A stretch of DNA of 64,000 nt from DASWNP01 sp036399175 (GCA_036399175.1 DASWNP010000025.1:1-64000); one strand, 5' to 3'. Counted from the stretch's first letter, positions 41,667 to 51,263 are shown. The notes: generated by a model from the sequence alone, not told the origin. Numbers and translations are program-made.

Positions 41667-41939
41667 ATGTCAGAGAACGATAACGCGCCGACCGATGCAT
41701 CGGGAGCAGATAATCAGGAGGCGGGCGCGTCGCCGGAGCAAGCAGCCGCGCCTCAGACCGAGAGCGTCGAAGAGATTACCTACCACGCCGTCGAGAAAGA
41801 CGGACAAGTCACGGCCATCTGGGAGATGCAGGGACGCAAACACCTCCGCACCATCGACCCGCGCTCCCGACAGGGACAGGAAATCCTACGCCTCTACACC
41901 GCCGAGCATCACGAAGAACACTCAACGCAGGGAACATAA
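41667..41939 (+). CDS. Small acidic protein of unknown function
   Basis: A 90-residue soluble protein. ATG 41667 follows GGAGAGG at a normal distance. Residues 1-35 are Ala/Glu/Gln/Asp-rich and probably disordered; residues 36-80 (ITYHAVEKDGQVTAIWEMQG, then RKHLRTIDPRSRQG) look like a small folded beta-beta-alpha unit; the tail is His/Glu-rich. There is no signal peptide or membrane span. I do not recognise a family. The stop abuts a palindromic repeat. Confidence 0.65.
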   Translation: MSENDNAPTDASGADNQEAGASPEQAAAPQTESVEEITYHAVEKDGQVTAIWEMQGRKHLRTIDPRSRQGQEILRLYTAEHHEEHSTQGT

Positions 41940-42022
41940 AAAGACGTAAATCGTCAATCGTGAATAGTGAAAATCAGTTCTCTTTCTATTCACGATTTAC
42001 GATTTACCATTTACGAGTCTTT
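41939..42022. repeat. Intergenic inverted repeat, TAAATCGT/TGAATCGT theme
   Basis: Left arm about 41939-41971, right arm about 41983-42022, made of GTAAATCGT/GTGAATAG units. It lies between two convergent genes; the last eight codons and stop of the 2-hydroxyacid dehydrogenase gene (to 41997) are repeat sequence. Confidence 0.8.
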
Positions 42023-42929
42023 CGATGTTATCGACGAGCCGGTCGGCGAGCGCCTGCATGGCCTGGAGGCTTGCCCATGCGACGTGGGGTGTGACTATCA
42101 GGTTGGGTAGTTGGAGGTCGAGCAGGGGGTTGCCTTCGCGGGGCGGCTCGCTGCCGAGCACGTCGATTCCAGCGCCCGCGATTTCGCCCGCCTTGAGAGC
42201 TTCTACGAGCGCCGCCTCGTCAACGAGGCCGCCGCGCGCACAGTTAATCAAAAGAGCAGTGGGTCGCATTCGGGAGAGTTCATCGCGCCCGATGAGATGA
42301 CGCGTCTCGGGCTTGAGCGGGGCGTGAAGGGTGAGGATGTCGCTCTCTTCGATGACTTCCTCGAAGGGCGTGCGTCCCTCGCGCGTCTCCTGCGCATCTT
42401 TGTGCTCGGCGACGAGGACGCGCATCCCGAAGGCCGAGGCCAGACGCGCCACGCCGCGCCCAATCGAGCCGTAGCCGACGATGCCGAGCGTCGTCTCATG
42501 CAAATCCCGAATCGGATGCGTGAAGAGACAGAAGTGCGCGGCTCTTTGCCACTCGCCGCGCCGGAGGTCTGCGCGGTAGGCGAGAAGATTCCGACGAAGC
42601 GCGAGCGCGAGCATGAGGACGTGTTCCGGGACGGTGTGCTCGGCGTAGCCGCGCACGTTGGAGACTGAGATGCCGCGCCGTCGGCAATAGTCCAAATCGA
42701 CGTTGTCCATCCCCGTCGCGGCGACGAAGACGAAGCGCAACTCCGGCAGTTGCTTCAGCTCTTCTTCGCCGAGCCGCACCTTGTTGACGACGGCAATCTC
42801 CGCGCCCCGCAGCCGCTCGACCACCTCTTCGGGACGCGTCTCGCCGTAATCAATCCACTCGTGCGCGAAGCGGGGCTTGCGTATGTCGGCCTGTAGAGAG
42901 TCGCGGTCGAGGAAAACTATCCGGTGCAT
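41997..42929 (-). CDS. D-2-hydroxyacid dehydrogenase
   Basis: A 310-residue NAD(P)-dependent dehydrogenase of the D-isomer-specific family (glycerate/hydroxypyruvate, phosphoglycerate or related). Seen: FVFVAATGMDNVDLDYCRRRGI, the dinucleotide motif GIVGYGSIGRGVARLA, LLINCARGGLVDEAALVEAL with the catalytic arginine, and IDVLGSEPPREGNPLL with the glutamate, then NLIVTPHVAWAS with the catalytic histidine. Its length suits a glycerate dehydrogenase-like enzyme rather than the long SerA. The protein ends ERLVNGKS, encoded within a palindromic repeat, so the natural C-terminus has probably been replaced or extended by repeat insertion. Confidence 0.92.
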   Translation of the reverse strand: MHRIVFLDRDSLQADIRKPRFAHEWIDYGETRPEEVVERLRGAEIAVVNKVRLGEEELKQLPELRFVFVAATGMDNVDLDYCRRRGISVSNVRGYAEHTVPEHVLMLALALRRNLLAYRADLRRGEWQRAAHFCLFTHPIRDLHETTLGIVGYGSIGRGVARLASAFGMRVLVAEHKDAQETREGRTPFEEVIEESDILTLHAPLKPETRHLIGRDELSRMRPTALLINCARGGLVDEAALVEALKAGEIAGAGIDVLGSEPPREGNPLLDLQLPNLIVTPHVAWASLQAMQALADRLVDNIERLVNGKS

Positions 42930-42984
42930 GGTCTGGCAAAGTGAAGCGGTCTGAAAGTGAAATGGTCTGGAAGCGAATGCGGCT

Positions 42985-43410
42985 TCAGCCTGCGAAGAAC
43001 TGCGTCGAGAGGAAGCCCCAGAGGATGACGGCGAGGCCGCCGATTTCGCCCGCGATGAGCAGGTACATATACCACGTTGTAGTGAAGTTGCGTTCGGCGA
43101 AGATGTTTTCGGTGTCGTCGCGGATGCCGTGCGAGAGATAGCCGAAGATGGTCAGGGTCAGGAAGAGAAGGACGAGCCCCGTCGCGCCTAGCTGCACGCG
43201 CTCGGAGTAGGGGCTGTATTCGAGAAGACGTGCCATGACGAGCGCGGCGAAGCTGTACATGAAGGCGGCGCGATGCGCGATGTCCACGTAGACGGGCGAG
43301 CGATGCGCGGGGCTCTTCATCGTCCGTTGATACTTGAGAACGCCAATCAGCATCCCCACAAGCAGGTAGATGCCCGAAGCCGCGAGGCTGATTTTGACGG
43401 CAAGGCTCAT
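42985..43410 (-). CDS. Small four-span membrane protein
   Basis: A 141-residue integral membrane protein I do not recognise. ATG 43410 (MSLAVKISLAASG) follows AAGGGGA. Four hydrophobic segments can be seen: residues 3-24, 46-62, 76-95 and 115-136. Between them lie HRSPVYVDIAHRAAFMYSF and SHGIRDDTENIFAERNFTTTW, with conserved-looking His, Arg and Asp residues. It is 55 bp upstream of the 2-hydroxyacid dehydrogenase gene on the same strand, so the two may form an operon. Confidence 0.7.
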   Translation of the reverse strand: MSLAVKISLAASGIYLLVGMLIGVLKYQRTMKSPAHRSPVYVDIAHRAAFMYSFAALVMARLLEYSPYSERVQLGATGLVLLFLTLTIFGYLSHGIRDDTENIFAERNFTTTWYMYLLIAGEIGGLAVILWGFLSTQFFAG

Positions 43411-43509
43411 CTTCAATCCCCTTCCATGCGCGAAGGCTCGGCGAGGCTGCGTATAGTAACACCGACGGGTGTGTGAAAACGACTCTGCTTCGGATTCGGG
43501 TCGAACACC

Positions 43510-45123
43510 TCAGCGCAGGAAGGGGACGAGCAGGCGAACGAGGGCGACGACGACGAAGAGGCCGACGATGTCGAGCAGGAGTCCGTAGCGAATCATGCGC
43601 GCGAGCGGCACGTAGCCTGAGCCGTAGACGATGGCGTTGCAGGGCGTGGAGACCGGAAGCATGAAGCCGAGGCTCGCGCCGAAGGTTGCGCCCAAAGCGG
43701 GCTCAAGCGGGTCTGCCCCTTGTGCGCGTGCGATGGCGATGACGACGGGCACGACCATGTTGGCCGAAGCCGTGTTCGAGGTCGCTTCGGAGACGACGAC
43801 GGCGACGAGCGTCGAAGCGAAGAGCAGGCCGAGCCCGCCCGAGACCGGCAGCAGTCCCGTCAAGCTTCTGCCGACCGCTTCCGCGAGCCCCGTCTGAAAC
43901 GAAAGCACGCCGAGCGCGAAGCCGCCGCCGTAGAGCAAAACCACTCCCCAATCAATCTTCACCGCCTCGTCCCAGGTGATAGCTCTCGGGCTCATCCCGT
44001 TTGTTTCGGCCTCCACGCGTCCCGTCCCCGCCTCGTCGCCTCCTGTCTCTTCCTCTCCCGCTCTCTCCTTGCTCTCATCTCTTCGTCGCGCGTCTCCCGG
44101 CAGCAGGAACAGCAGCACCGCGCCGACGACAGCCGCCACCGCCTCGGGCACACTCCGGTTCACAGACTGATAGACGGCGCTCTGGTCGCCCGCCACGAGC
44201 GCGATGATTCCCGGCACGACCCATAGAGCAACCGTCACCAGAAAAGCCGCGAGCGTCGATTTCTGCCCGCGCGTCCAGGCGCCGAGGCGTTCGCGCTCGC
44301 GCCTGAGCATCTCGTCGCTGCCCTCGATGACGGGGACGCCCGCGCGGCACAACCTGTTGAGATAGAAGTAGAGCCAGAGGAAGAGCACGACGACGATGGG
44401 CGCGCCAATCATCGTCCACTTGAAGAAGGAGAACTCGACGCCGACGAGCTGGCGTATGAAGCCGAGGCCGATGACGTTGGGCGGCGTGCCGATGGGCGTC
44501 GCCAGTCCGCCGATTGAAGCGGCGAACGAAGTCATCAACATCAACCCCGTCGCGTAGCGGCGGCTGATGATTGTTCCGCCCTCGCGCTCCTGGTCGAAGA
44601 GAAAGGCGAGTATCGCCATGCCGATGGCGAACATCATGGCGGTCGTCGCCGTGTTGGAAATCCACGCCGAGATGAAGGCCGTCACCGCGCCGAAGGCGAA
44701 GAGGATTCTCGACGGGCGCGCGCCGACCCAGCGTATCGACAACACGCCGAAGGCCAGACGGCGGTCGAGCCTATGCAGGAAGATTGCGCGCGCGAGGATG
44801 AACGAGCCGATGAAGAGAAACATCAAAGGGTCTGCGAACGGCGCGAACACCTCGCGCGCCGGAGCGACGCGCACCACCACGCAGGCCGCCGCGCCCAGAA
44901 GCGCCGACGCCGGAAGAGGCAGCGCCTCCGTCACCCACAGCACCACCACGCTCGACATCACCGCCGCCAGCCTGTGCGCCTCCGGCTTCAAACCTTCGAG
45001 CGGCAAAAGCCACACGACCGCGAATACGACCGGCGCGAGCACGAGCCCCACCACGCGACGCACGCGCTCGAAGCGCGCCTCTCGCTCGCTCACCTGCTCG
45101 ACAATCTCGACGCTTCTCTCCAT
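43510..45123 (-). CDS. SLC13/DASS-family anion:sodium symporter
   Basis: A 537-residue transporter of the divalent anion/Na+ symporter family, importing dicarboxylates, sulfate or phosphate-like anions. Two SNT-type signatures are visible: ISAWISNTATTAMMF in the first half, and VVSEATSNTASANMVVPVV in the second; each is preceded by re-entrant-looking segments, and GLATPIGTPPNVIGLGF is characteristic. About 11-12 hydrophobic segments are seen. An unusual charged loop (about residues 330-375, Glu/Gly/Thr-rich) divides the halves. Start set at ATG 45123; a TTG three codons earlier is possible. It lies 47 bp downstream of the NtrC-type regulator on the same strand, suggesting regulated uptake. 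Confidence 0.92.
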   Translation of the reverse strand: MERSVEIVEQVSEREARFERVRRVVGLVLAPVVFAVVWLLPLEGLKPEAHRLAAVMSSVVVLWVTEALPLPASALLGAAACVVVRVAPAREVFAPFADPLMFLFIGSFILARAIFLHRLDRRLAFGVLSIRWVGARPSRILFAFGAVTAFISAWISNTATTAMMFAIGMAILAFLFDQEREGGTIISRRYATGLMLMTSFAASIGGLATPIGTPPNVIGLGFIRQLVGVEFSFFKWTMIGAPIVVVLFLWLYFYLNRLCRAGVPVIEGSDEMLRRERERLGAWTRGQKSTLAAFLVTVALWVVPGIIALVAGDQSAVYQSVNRSVPEAVAAVVGAVLLFLLPGDARRRDESKERAGEEETGGDEAGTGRVEAETNGMSPRAITWDEAVKIDWGVVLLYGGGFALGVLSFQTGLAEAVGRSLTGLLPVSGGLGLLFASTLVAVVVSEATSNTASANMVVPVVIAIARAQGADPLEPALGATFGASLGFMLPVSTPCNAIVYGSGYVPLARMIRYGLLLDIVGLFVVVALVRLLVPFLR

Positions 45124-45170
45124 CTCTCTCAAGAGCAGTCAGGGTGCGCGCCGTGTGGGTCGCCCGTCGT

Positions 45171-46577
45171 TCAGGACGAGCGCAGTTGAATGTTGTAGGT
45201 CTTGATTTTGGAGTTGAGCGTCGTGGCGTTCATGCCTAAGAGACGGGCGGCGCGCGACTGGTGGCCGCCGGTCTGCTCAAGAGCGCGACGGATGAGGTCG
45301 ATTTCAAAGCGGCGCACTTCGTCGTAGAAGTTGACGCCGCGCGCGATATCGACGCTTGCGCCCGCAGGACTGTGCGACATCTCCAAGACCTTCTGCGGGT
45401 CTGTGACATCGGTCGGCAGACACTGCCTGGTGACTTCGTTGCCGGGCGCAATCACGACGGCGCGCTCGATGATGTTCTCAAGCTGGCGGACGTTTCCCGG
45501 CCACGAATAGGCTTCGAGGAGGGCGAGCACGTCGGGCGCGAGCTGGTCGGAGATGGCGCGCCCGTTCTCTTCGTTGTACTTGTGTATGAAATGCTGCGCG
45601 AGCTGAAGGATGTCTTCTCGCCGCTCGCGCAAAGGTGGAAGCTCGATGGGCACGACGGCGAGACGATAGTAGAGGTCTTCGCGGAACGTGCCCTGTCGGA
45701 CGGCTTCTTTGAGGTCGATGTTGGTGGCGGCGATGATGCGGACATCGACGCGGCGCGGAGTCGTATCGCCGAGCGGCGTGAACTCGCGCTCCTGTATGAC
45801 GCGCAGAAGTCGCGCCTGTGTCTCGGGCGGGATGTCGCCGATTTCGTCGAGGAAGATGGAGCCGCCGTCGGCCACCTCGAAGAGTCCCTTCTTGGCGGCG
45901 ACAGCGCCGGTGAACGCGCCGCGCGTGTGGCCGAACAGCTCGGATTCGAGAAGCTCCGAAGGGATGTTCGACGAGTTGACGGTGACGAAGGGACGCGGCG
46001 CGCGCGGGCTCTGCTCGTGAATCGCTTTGGCGATGAGTTCTTTGCCTGTGCCCGACTCGCCTGTTATCAAAACGGTCGAGCGCGCGGGCGCGACCTGGTC
46101 AACTAAATTGAAGATGGCCTGCATCCGCTCGGAGCGACCGATGATTGAGCCGCGCTCCACGCTCCGGCTCATCGCGCGCCGCAGCGTCTGCCGCTCCTCC
46201 TCTTTGCGACGCCTGACTATTCCAGCCGCCACCGTCGAGAGAATCTGCTCGTTCTGAAACGGCTTGCGGATACAGCCGATAGCCCCGCGCTCCCAAGCGC
46301 CGATGGCCGTGTCGAAAGTGGCGTAAGCCGTAATCATCACGACGACGGCGTTCGAGTCGGCCTTCAGCAATTCTTCGAGCGCACGCAGGCCGCCCATGCC
46401 CGGCATCGACACGTCGAGCAGCACGACATCATAAGCCCGCCGCCCGTAAGCCTCCAGACCTTCCTCGCCCGTCTTCGCCAAATCGACGCGATAGCCTTCA
46501 GCCGCCAGAAGCGTCTCCAGCACATCGCGCATTATCTCCTCGTCGTCGACGACGAGCACTGAACCCTTTTTCGCCAT
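45171..46577 (-). CDS. NtrC-family sigma-54 response regulator
   Basis: A 468-residue activator of sigma-54 promoters. Receiver domain: VLVVDDEEIMRD with acidic pocket, phospho-acceptor Asp near 54 in DVVLLDVSMPGM, and ITAYATFD. The AAA+ domain has GESGTGKELIAKAIH (Walker A near 172), ELFGHTRGAFTGA with the sigma-54 contact loop GAFTGA intact, and the GGSIFLDEIGDIP Walker B. The C-terminal Fis-type helix-turn-helix is QTGGHQSRAARLLGMNATTLNSKIKTY. The nearest histidine kinase is encoded 1.5 kb upstream on the same strand and is a candidate partner. Its ATG lies nine bases from a palindromic repeat and has no Shine-Dalgarno sequence. Confidence 0.95.
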   Translation of the reverse strand: MAKKGSVLVVDDEEIMRDVLETLLAAEGYRVDLAKTGEEGLEAYGRRAYDVVLLDVSMPGMGGLRALEELLKADSNAVVVMITAYATFDTAIGAWERGAIGCIRKPFQNEQILSTVAAGIVRRRKEEERQTLRRAMSRSVERGSIIGRSERMQAIFNLVDQVAPARSTVLITGESGTGKELIAKAIHEQSPRAPRPFVTVNSSNIPSELLESELFGHTRGAFTGAVAAKKGLFEVADGGSIFLDEIGDIPPETQARLLRVIQEREFTPLGDTTPRRVDVRIIAATNIDLKEAVRQGTFREDLYYRLAVVPIELPPLRERREDILQLAQHFIHKYNEENGRAISDQLAPDVLALLEAYSWPGNVRQLENIIERAVVIAPGNEVTRQCLPTDVTDPQKVLEMSHSPAGASVDIARGVNFYDEVRRFEIDLIRRALEQTGGHQSRAARLLGMNATTLNSKIKTYNIQLRSS

Positions 46578-46585
46578 AATAAAAA

Positions 46586-46666
46586 CCGTGAATCGTAAAT
46601 CGTGAATCGTAAATAGATAAGATGCAGCTCTTTCTATTTACGATTCACGATTTACGATTTACGCGG
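46586..46666. repeat. Intergenic inverted repeat, TAAATCGT/TGAATCGT theme
   Basis: Left arm from 46586 and right arm 46631-46666, each a run of GTGAATCGTAAATC units. It forms the immediate leader of the NtrC-type regulator gene. Confidence 0.8.
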
Positions 46667-46816
46667 ATATTGTATAACGAATCGGGCTTTTCATCCGAAT
46701 GCGCGCGGGGGTGCAGAGAGAGAGAGAAAGAGAGCGGGCGGGCGCGGCGACTCTGGCTTGCGCGCTCTCTTCTTTCTCAGATTTTCTCTCTTCTGTGTGC
46801 GCTGCTGAGTTTGACT

Positions 46817-47857
46817 CTATTTGACGTGGTATCTGGTTTCGAGGACGCGGACGTTTGAGGGCTGGTGGACGGGGCGCTGTCGCTCGGCGGTGAGGTAGAG
46901 GCTGTATTCGTCGGCGGTGAAGCCTGCGGTGCGGAGGTAGATTTCCTGCACGTCGAGGTTGAGGTCGGTCGGGAGGCTGCCCATGTAGATGATGCGCCCG
47001 TCGGGCTGCACGCCCCACATGACGTAGACGTTCGCGCCGAGCGTCGAGGGAGCGGGAAGCGAGAGGAAGCGCGCACGCGCGAAGCCTGTGCCCGTCCGCA
47101 CGGCGACGCGCGCCGCGCCCTCCGCGCCGGGCGTCACGTCCGTACCGAATAGCTCAAGCAGTTGGCCGCCGCCCTGTGCGTCGAGCGCGTTCTCCACGTC
47201 GCTGTAGAAATCTCCGGCGCGGCTGCTGCGCGGCCAGGGGCTCTTATCCACCAGCCTTGCGCTCTTCGACGTTCTTTTGCTCGCGCCGCCGCCCCCGCTC
47301 GTCGTGGAGGCCGATTGCTGCCGGGCTGTGCGGTCGGCATCTTTGTCGGAAGAGAAGAGGGCGCGCGCTTCGGCGGCGCGGGTCGAGAGGACGGGCGAGC
47401 CTGCGGGACGCTCTGCCTGCGCCGTCGGCTCGGCGGTGACGATGACGCTGTAGCTATCGAACTCAGCCGGTCGGGTAAACTCAAGGCCGCCGTTGCCGTT
47501 TGCGTCCGTCTCCAAGTGGCCGAGACGCACGAAGCGCCCTTCGCTGACAGCCCAGACGACGTAACTGTTCGCCGTCGAAGCGAAGTTGCCGGGACGCGGC
47601 AGCTTGAGCGCCGTCAGGCGCGCGCGACCGCCGCCCGTCGTCGCGTCGATGCGCAGACGCCCGCTCGCGCCCGGCGCAAACGAACGCATCCGAATATCCG
47701 CCTGCTCTTCGTCCTGCCGATTCACAGGCCGAAGCCCGCCGAAGCTCGCCGAACTCGACTGAATGCACAGCAGCGTCGGCACCGCCAGCAACGCAAACAC
47801 CAACGACGCGAAGGCCGCGCGCCCTCGAATCGACCGCCTCGATACGCTCTTTATCAT
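46817..47857 (-). CDS. Exported protein with duplicated RskA-like beta domain
   Basis: A 346-residue protein with a signal peptide or anchor (residues 12-37). Two similar domains follow. The first, about residues 50-150, contains YVVWAVSEGRFVRLGHLETD and YSVIVTAE; the second, about 230-335, contains YVMWGVQPDGRIIYMGSLPTDL and YSLYLTAE. The pattern (vYVmWgv...G.l..d) resembles the extracytoplasmic domain of anti-sigma-K factors, but no cytoplasmic zinc or helical anti-sigma part is present. The link between domains is a low-complexity Ser/Gly/Lys region with ARALFSSDKDADRTARQQ. It lies between the kinase and regulator genes on the same strand and might modulate that system, which is inference only. 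Confidence 0.7.
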   Translation of the reverse strand: MIKSVSRRSIRGRAAFASLVFALLAVPTLLCIQSSSASFGGLRPVNRQDEEQADIRMRSFAPGASGRLRIDATTGGGRARLTALKLPRPGNFASTANSYVVWAVSEGRFVRLGHLETDANGNGGLEFTRPAEFDSYSVIVTAEPTAQAERPAGSPVLSTRAAEARALFSSDKDADRTARQQSASTTSGGGGASKRTSKSARLVDKSPWPRSSRAGDFYSDVENALDAQGGGQLLELFGTDVTPGAEGAARVAVRTGTGFARARFLSLPAPSTLGANVYVMWGVQPDGRIIYMGSLPTDLNLDVQEIYLRTAGFTADEYSLYLTAERQRPVHQPSNVRVLETRYHVK

Positions 47858-47956
47858 GGAGAAAAACCCGTAGAGAAAATTATCTGTAGAACGCCTGCGA
47901 GATTAACACCGACCTGTGGAAAAGCAAACGATGAACGCGGAATGAAAAGCAGAAGG

Positions 47957-48037
47957 CAGTTTTCAGTTTTCGGTTTTCAGTTTTCAGAAAAGATGTCTTC
48001 TGCTGGAAACTTAAAACCGAAAACTGAAAACTGTTTC
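47957..48037. repeat. Intergenic inverted repeat, CAGTTTTC theme
   Basis: A left arm (CAGTTTTCAGTTTTCGG units from 47957) and a right arm (48003-48037; ACCGAAAACTGAAAACTG) are near-complements. It lies between the histidine kinase gene stop and the next gene start on the minus strand. Confidence 0.8.
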
Positions 48038-48081
48038 ATGGTTGCTCTTTACCCTGTCCATCCCTGTTTGAATTGCTTTTC

Positions 48082-51060
48082 TTAGTCGCTGGCGGCTTGC
48101 AGGCGCAGGCGTGCCTGTGCGGTCGGGATGGTGATGCGGAAGGTCGTGCCTCTGCCGGGCGCGCTCTCGACGCTGATGTGGCCGGAGTGTTCCTGCACGA
48201 TGCCGTAGGAGACGGCGAGGCCGAGCCCCGTGCCGCGCCCGACGCCCTTCGTCGTATAGAACGGGTCGTAGATGCGCGCGACGTTTTCGGGCGCGATGCC
48301 GATGCCTGTGTCGGCTATCTCGACGGTGACGGCGTCGTCCGTCTCGCTCGCGGTGCGGATAGTGATGCGCCCGCTATCGGGAATGGCATCGCGCGCATTC
48401 AGGAGCAGATTGGTGAAGACCTGTTGCAGCTTTCCGGCGTTGCCGAAGGCGTGCGGCAGCTCGCCGTCGTAGGCACGCTCAATCTCGATGCGGCTCTGCC
48501 GGAGCTGCGGCTCTAAGAGTTGCAGCGTGTCGTCGAGCACGCGGTTGATATCGACTTCGGTCAATTCCGTGACGCCGCCCGTGCGCGAGAAATTCAGGAG
48601 GTTGGCGACGATGCCTGTGGCGCGGTCGGTCTGCTTGTGAATCTTCTGCAAGAGCGCGTGCTTCGGGTCGGTCTCGGAGAGCATGCCGAGAAGCATCTGC
48701 GTGTAGGAAGAGACGCCCGTGAGCGGCGTGTTGATTTCGTGCGCGACGCCTGCCGCCAAAAGACCGATGGAGGAAAGCTTCTCGCGCTGCTGCAACTGCT
48801 CTTCGAGACGCACGCGCCCCGTCACGTCTTCGAGCACCATGAGAGCGCCCTTGTGCGCTTCGGTCGAGTCGGCGGGGCGAAGCGGGGCGAGCGCGATGTT
48901 GAGAATCAGCGTGCGGCCTGTGCGCGTGGCGGTGTGAAGCTTGTAGATGTTGCGAAGCTCCGTGAGCTGCCAGCCCGCGTCGCCGAGGACGTGCTCAAGC
49001 GTTTCGGAGAAATCCTCGGCGAACAAATCTTCGACGCTCTTGCCCGTCGCCTCGTCGCGCTCGACGCCGAGTATCTGTTCGAGCGCGGAGTTGCAGCCCG
49101 TGACGCGTCCCTCGTGGTCGATTGCCAGCAATCCGACGTTGATGGATTCGACGATTGACTCGTTGAACTCCTTCAATAGCTCAAGCTCTGCGGCGCGTTC
49201 CTGCTGTTCCTGGTAGAGCAGGCTGTTCTCAATCGCCACCGCGACGTAGCCGGAGATGGTGCGAAGGATTTCCAAATCCTCGGACGAGAGGAGCGCCCCG
49301 CCGACCGAGCGCCCCAATCCGATGACGGCGACGAGCCGCCCGCGAACGACGCAGGGCACGTAGTAATGCAGCGCGCGGCGCACGAAGCCCGTCATTTCGG
49401 GCTGGAGGTCGAGGTCGTCGGCGCGCACGATGCCGGTCTCCGCGGAGCGCGTGCGTATCATCTCTCGGAAATCGGGCGGCACGATGACCTCGCTCGAAAG
49501 CCCGACCGAGCGCGCCACGCGATAGCCGGAAGCGGCGCGCGCGTCTTCGATGAAGATGGCGATGCGCTCCACTCCCAAGACCTGCTGCAAGCGGCTGACG
49601 AGCGCATCGAGCAGCGGGTCGAGCGTGGTGGTGGCCGAGAGCGTGCGACCGAAGTCGAGCAGGCCGTTGCGCATGTCGTAGCGCTCGCCGTAGAAGAAGC
49701 GGTCTATCTGTTCCTGTAAGAAATTCTTGAGCGGCGCAGCGGTCATCACGATGACGGCCATCGCCATCACGGCGACGATGAAACGCAGCGTCACCTCGCC
49801 CGGCGTGATGGACTCGCCGCCGAGAGCGATGAGGCCGCCGATGTAGACGACCGCGCCGAGCGCGAGCGAGATGGCGAGCGTCGTCAGAGCGTAAGTCGCC
49901 GTGCGGCGCACGACCATGTCAACGTCCATCAGTCGATAGCGGACGACGGAGTTGCCGAAGGTTAGTGGAATCAGGATGAGCGGCAGGATGGCCGCGTCGG
50001 TCAGCCAGTGGTCGCCGTTGGTTGCAGCCGCGCCGAAGATTTCTCCGGCGACGCTCGCGTCGAACAGGTAGCCGAGCGCGTAGAGCAGCGTGAACGGCGC
50101 GACGGCCAGAGCCGAGCCCCACACGACCCACTTCAACTGCTGTCGGACGACCGCCGCGTCGCTCTTCCAGAAGCGGCGCACGAGCAGACAAGCGCCCGTG
50201 CCGAGCGCGAGAGACAGAGAAGCTATCTCAGCCGACCAAAGCCACGCGCTCGACTCCTGCGGAAAGAGCGCGCCGACGAAGTTGAGCTTCGCCGAGATGC
50301 TCGGCAGGTAAGAGATGGCCGTGAGCGCGATGATGGCGGCGGCGGGAAGATAAAGCAGCACGGCTAGCCACGGCCTTCGCTCCGAGAGACGATAGCGAGC
50401 GGGATAGATGGCGCAGAAGTGCAGGAAGAGCGGCGCGAAGAGGGCGAGCGCCGCGTCGTCGAGGAAGGCGACGACGATGTCTAAATCCTCGTAGCTGCCG
50501 AAGGGCTTGTAGAAGTGGAAGACGAAGGCTGCGAGGCAGAGCGTCGCAAAGTGCAGGACGAAGGGCGCGCGCCCGCCCTGCTTGAAGAGCACGAAGAGGC
50601 CGACGAGCAGGTAGACGATGCCGACGAAGTTGACGTAGAAATCTCGACGCGTCAGCGTGGTCGGCGCGGTCAGGTTTTCTATGGGGACGTAGTAGAAGCG
50701 CGTCTCGTCTGCGAAGGGGCGCGCGACGAGGTAGCGCAGGTGTCCGCCGACGCCAACCATCTCCAGATACATCTGCACGTCGGCGGCAGAGACAATCTCT
50801 TCGTCGCGCGTCTCGTCGAGGCTGACGGCGACGAGGCGGTCGCCCGGCAGCACGCCGAGGATGCCGAGGCGGCCAGCCGCCGAGTCGGGCTCGACCGAGC
50901 GGGCAACGACTCCCTTCGGCGTCTGCGTCCAGTAGACGCCGTCTGTCGGCGGGGCGGTGTGCGTCAGGCGCTGCGCGAAGTTGAGCGTGCCCGCCGCGAC
51001 GAGCAGACCCGCCGCAATCAGGAGCACCCACGTCCGCGTTGTCAGCACCGAATTCTTCAA
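48082..51060 (-). CDS. Membrane sensor histidine kinase with PDZ, GAF and PAS domains
   Basis: A 992-residue kinase. Order: a first membrane span (10-30); a PDZ-like domain (about 38-115; GVVARSVEPDSAAGRLGIL, GDRLVAVS); about nine to ten further membrane spans (130-440); a GAF domain (about 465-620); a PAS domain (about 630-740; GLLAIDHEGRVTGCNSALEQILG); HisKA with phospho-acceptor histidine in LLAAGVAHEINTPLTG (about 776); and HATPase with the N box NLLLNARDAIPDSG, ADTGIGI, and GRGTGLGLAV. The catalytic core is intact. The PDZ-plus-multispan sensor resembles kinases of Acidobacteria-type bacteria. The start is TTG 51060 with AAGGAGG upstream; GTG 51048 is possible. The likely partner is the NtrC-type regulator. 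Confidence 0.92.
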   Translation of the reverse strand: MKNSVLTTRTWVLLIAAGLLVAAGTLNFAQRLTHTAPPTDGVYWTQTPKGVVARSVEPDSAAGRLGILGVLPGDRLVAVSLDETRDEEIVSAADVQMYLEMVGVGGHLRYLVARPFADETRFYYVPIENLTAPTTLTRRDFYVNFVGIVYLLVGLFVLFKQGGRAPFVLHFATLCLAAFVFHFYKPFGSYEDLDIVVAFLDDAALALFAPLFLHFCAIYPARYRLSERRPWLAVLLYLPAAAIIALTAISYLPSISAKLNFVGALFPQESSAWLWSAEIASLSLALGTGACLLVRRFWKSDAAVVRQQLKWVVWGSALAVAPFTLLYALGYLFDASVAGEIFGAAATNGDHWLTDAAILPLILIPLTFGNSVVRYRLMDVDMVVRRTATYALTTLAISLALGAVVYIGGLIALGGESITPGEVTLRFIVAVMAMAVIVMTAAPLKNFLQEQIDRFFYGERYDMRNGLLDFGRTLSATTTLDPLLDALVSRLQQVLGVERIAIFIEDARAASGYRVARSVGLSSEVIVPPDFREMIRTRSAETGIVRADDLDLQPEMTGFVRRALHYYVPCVVRGRLVAVIGLGRSVGGALLSSEDLEILRTISGYVAVAIENSLLYQEQQERAAELELLKEFNESIVESINVGLLAIDHEGRVTGCNSALEQILGVERDEATGKSVEDLFAEDFSETLEHVLGDAGWQLTELRNIYKLHTATRTGRTLILNIALAPLRPADSTEAHKGALMVLEDVTGRVRLEEQLQQREKLSSIGLLAAGVAHEINTPLTGVSSYTQMLLGMLSETDPKHALLQKIHKQTDRATGIVANLLNFSRTGGVTELTEVDINRVLDDTLQLLEPQLRQSRIEIERAYDGELPHAFGNAGKLQQVFTNLLLNARDAIPDSGRITIRTASETDDAVTVEIADTGIGIAPENVARIYDPFYTTKGVGRGTGLGLAVSYGIVQEHSGHISVESAPGRGTTFRITIPTAQARLRLQAASD

Positions 51061-51263
51061 CTCGCCGACCGCCCTCCTTTCCGCTCACCCGCGCCTTGAT
51101 AAATCAAGATATAAAAAGCAAACGATGTTCCAGCCAGCACGGCCTTCAAACGCCGTCGAGCCTCGACGCTCGGCCTCGCCCGCCCGCCGCGCTCGCGCCG
51201 CTTTTTCCGCCCGGCTTCGCATCTCAGCGCGCACGCTTTTGCTTGAAAGACGGGCGCTCACTA

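Noticed and set aside
46817..47857. A full RskA-type anti-sigma factor
   Set aside because: No N-terminal cytoplasmic zinc-binding or helical anti-sigma domain and no sigma-factor gene beside it; only the beta-domain resemblance was kept.
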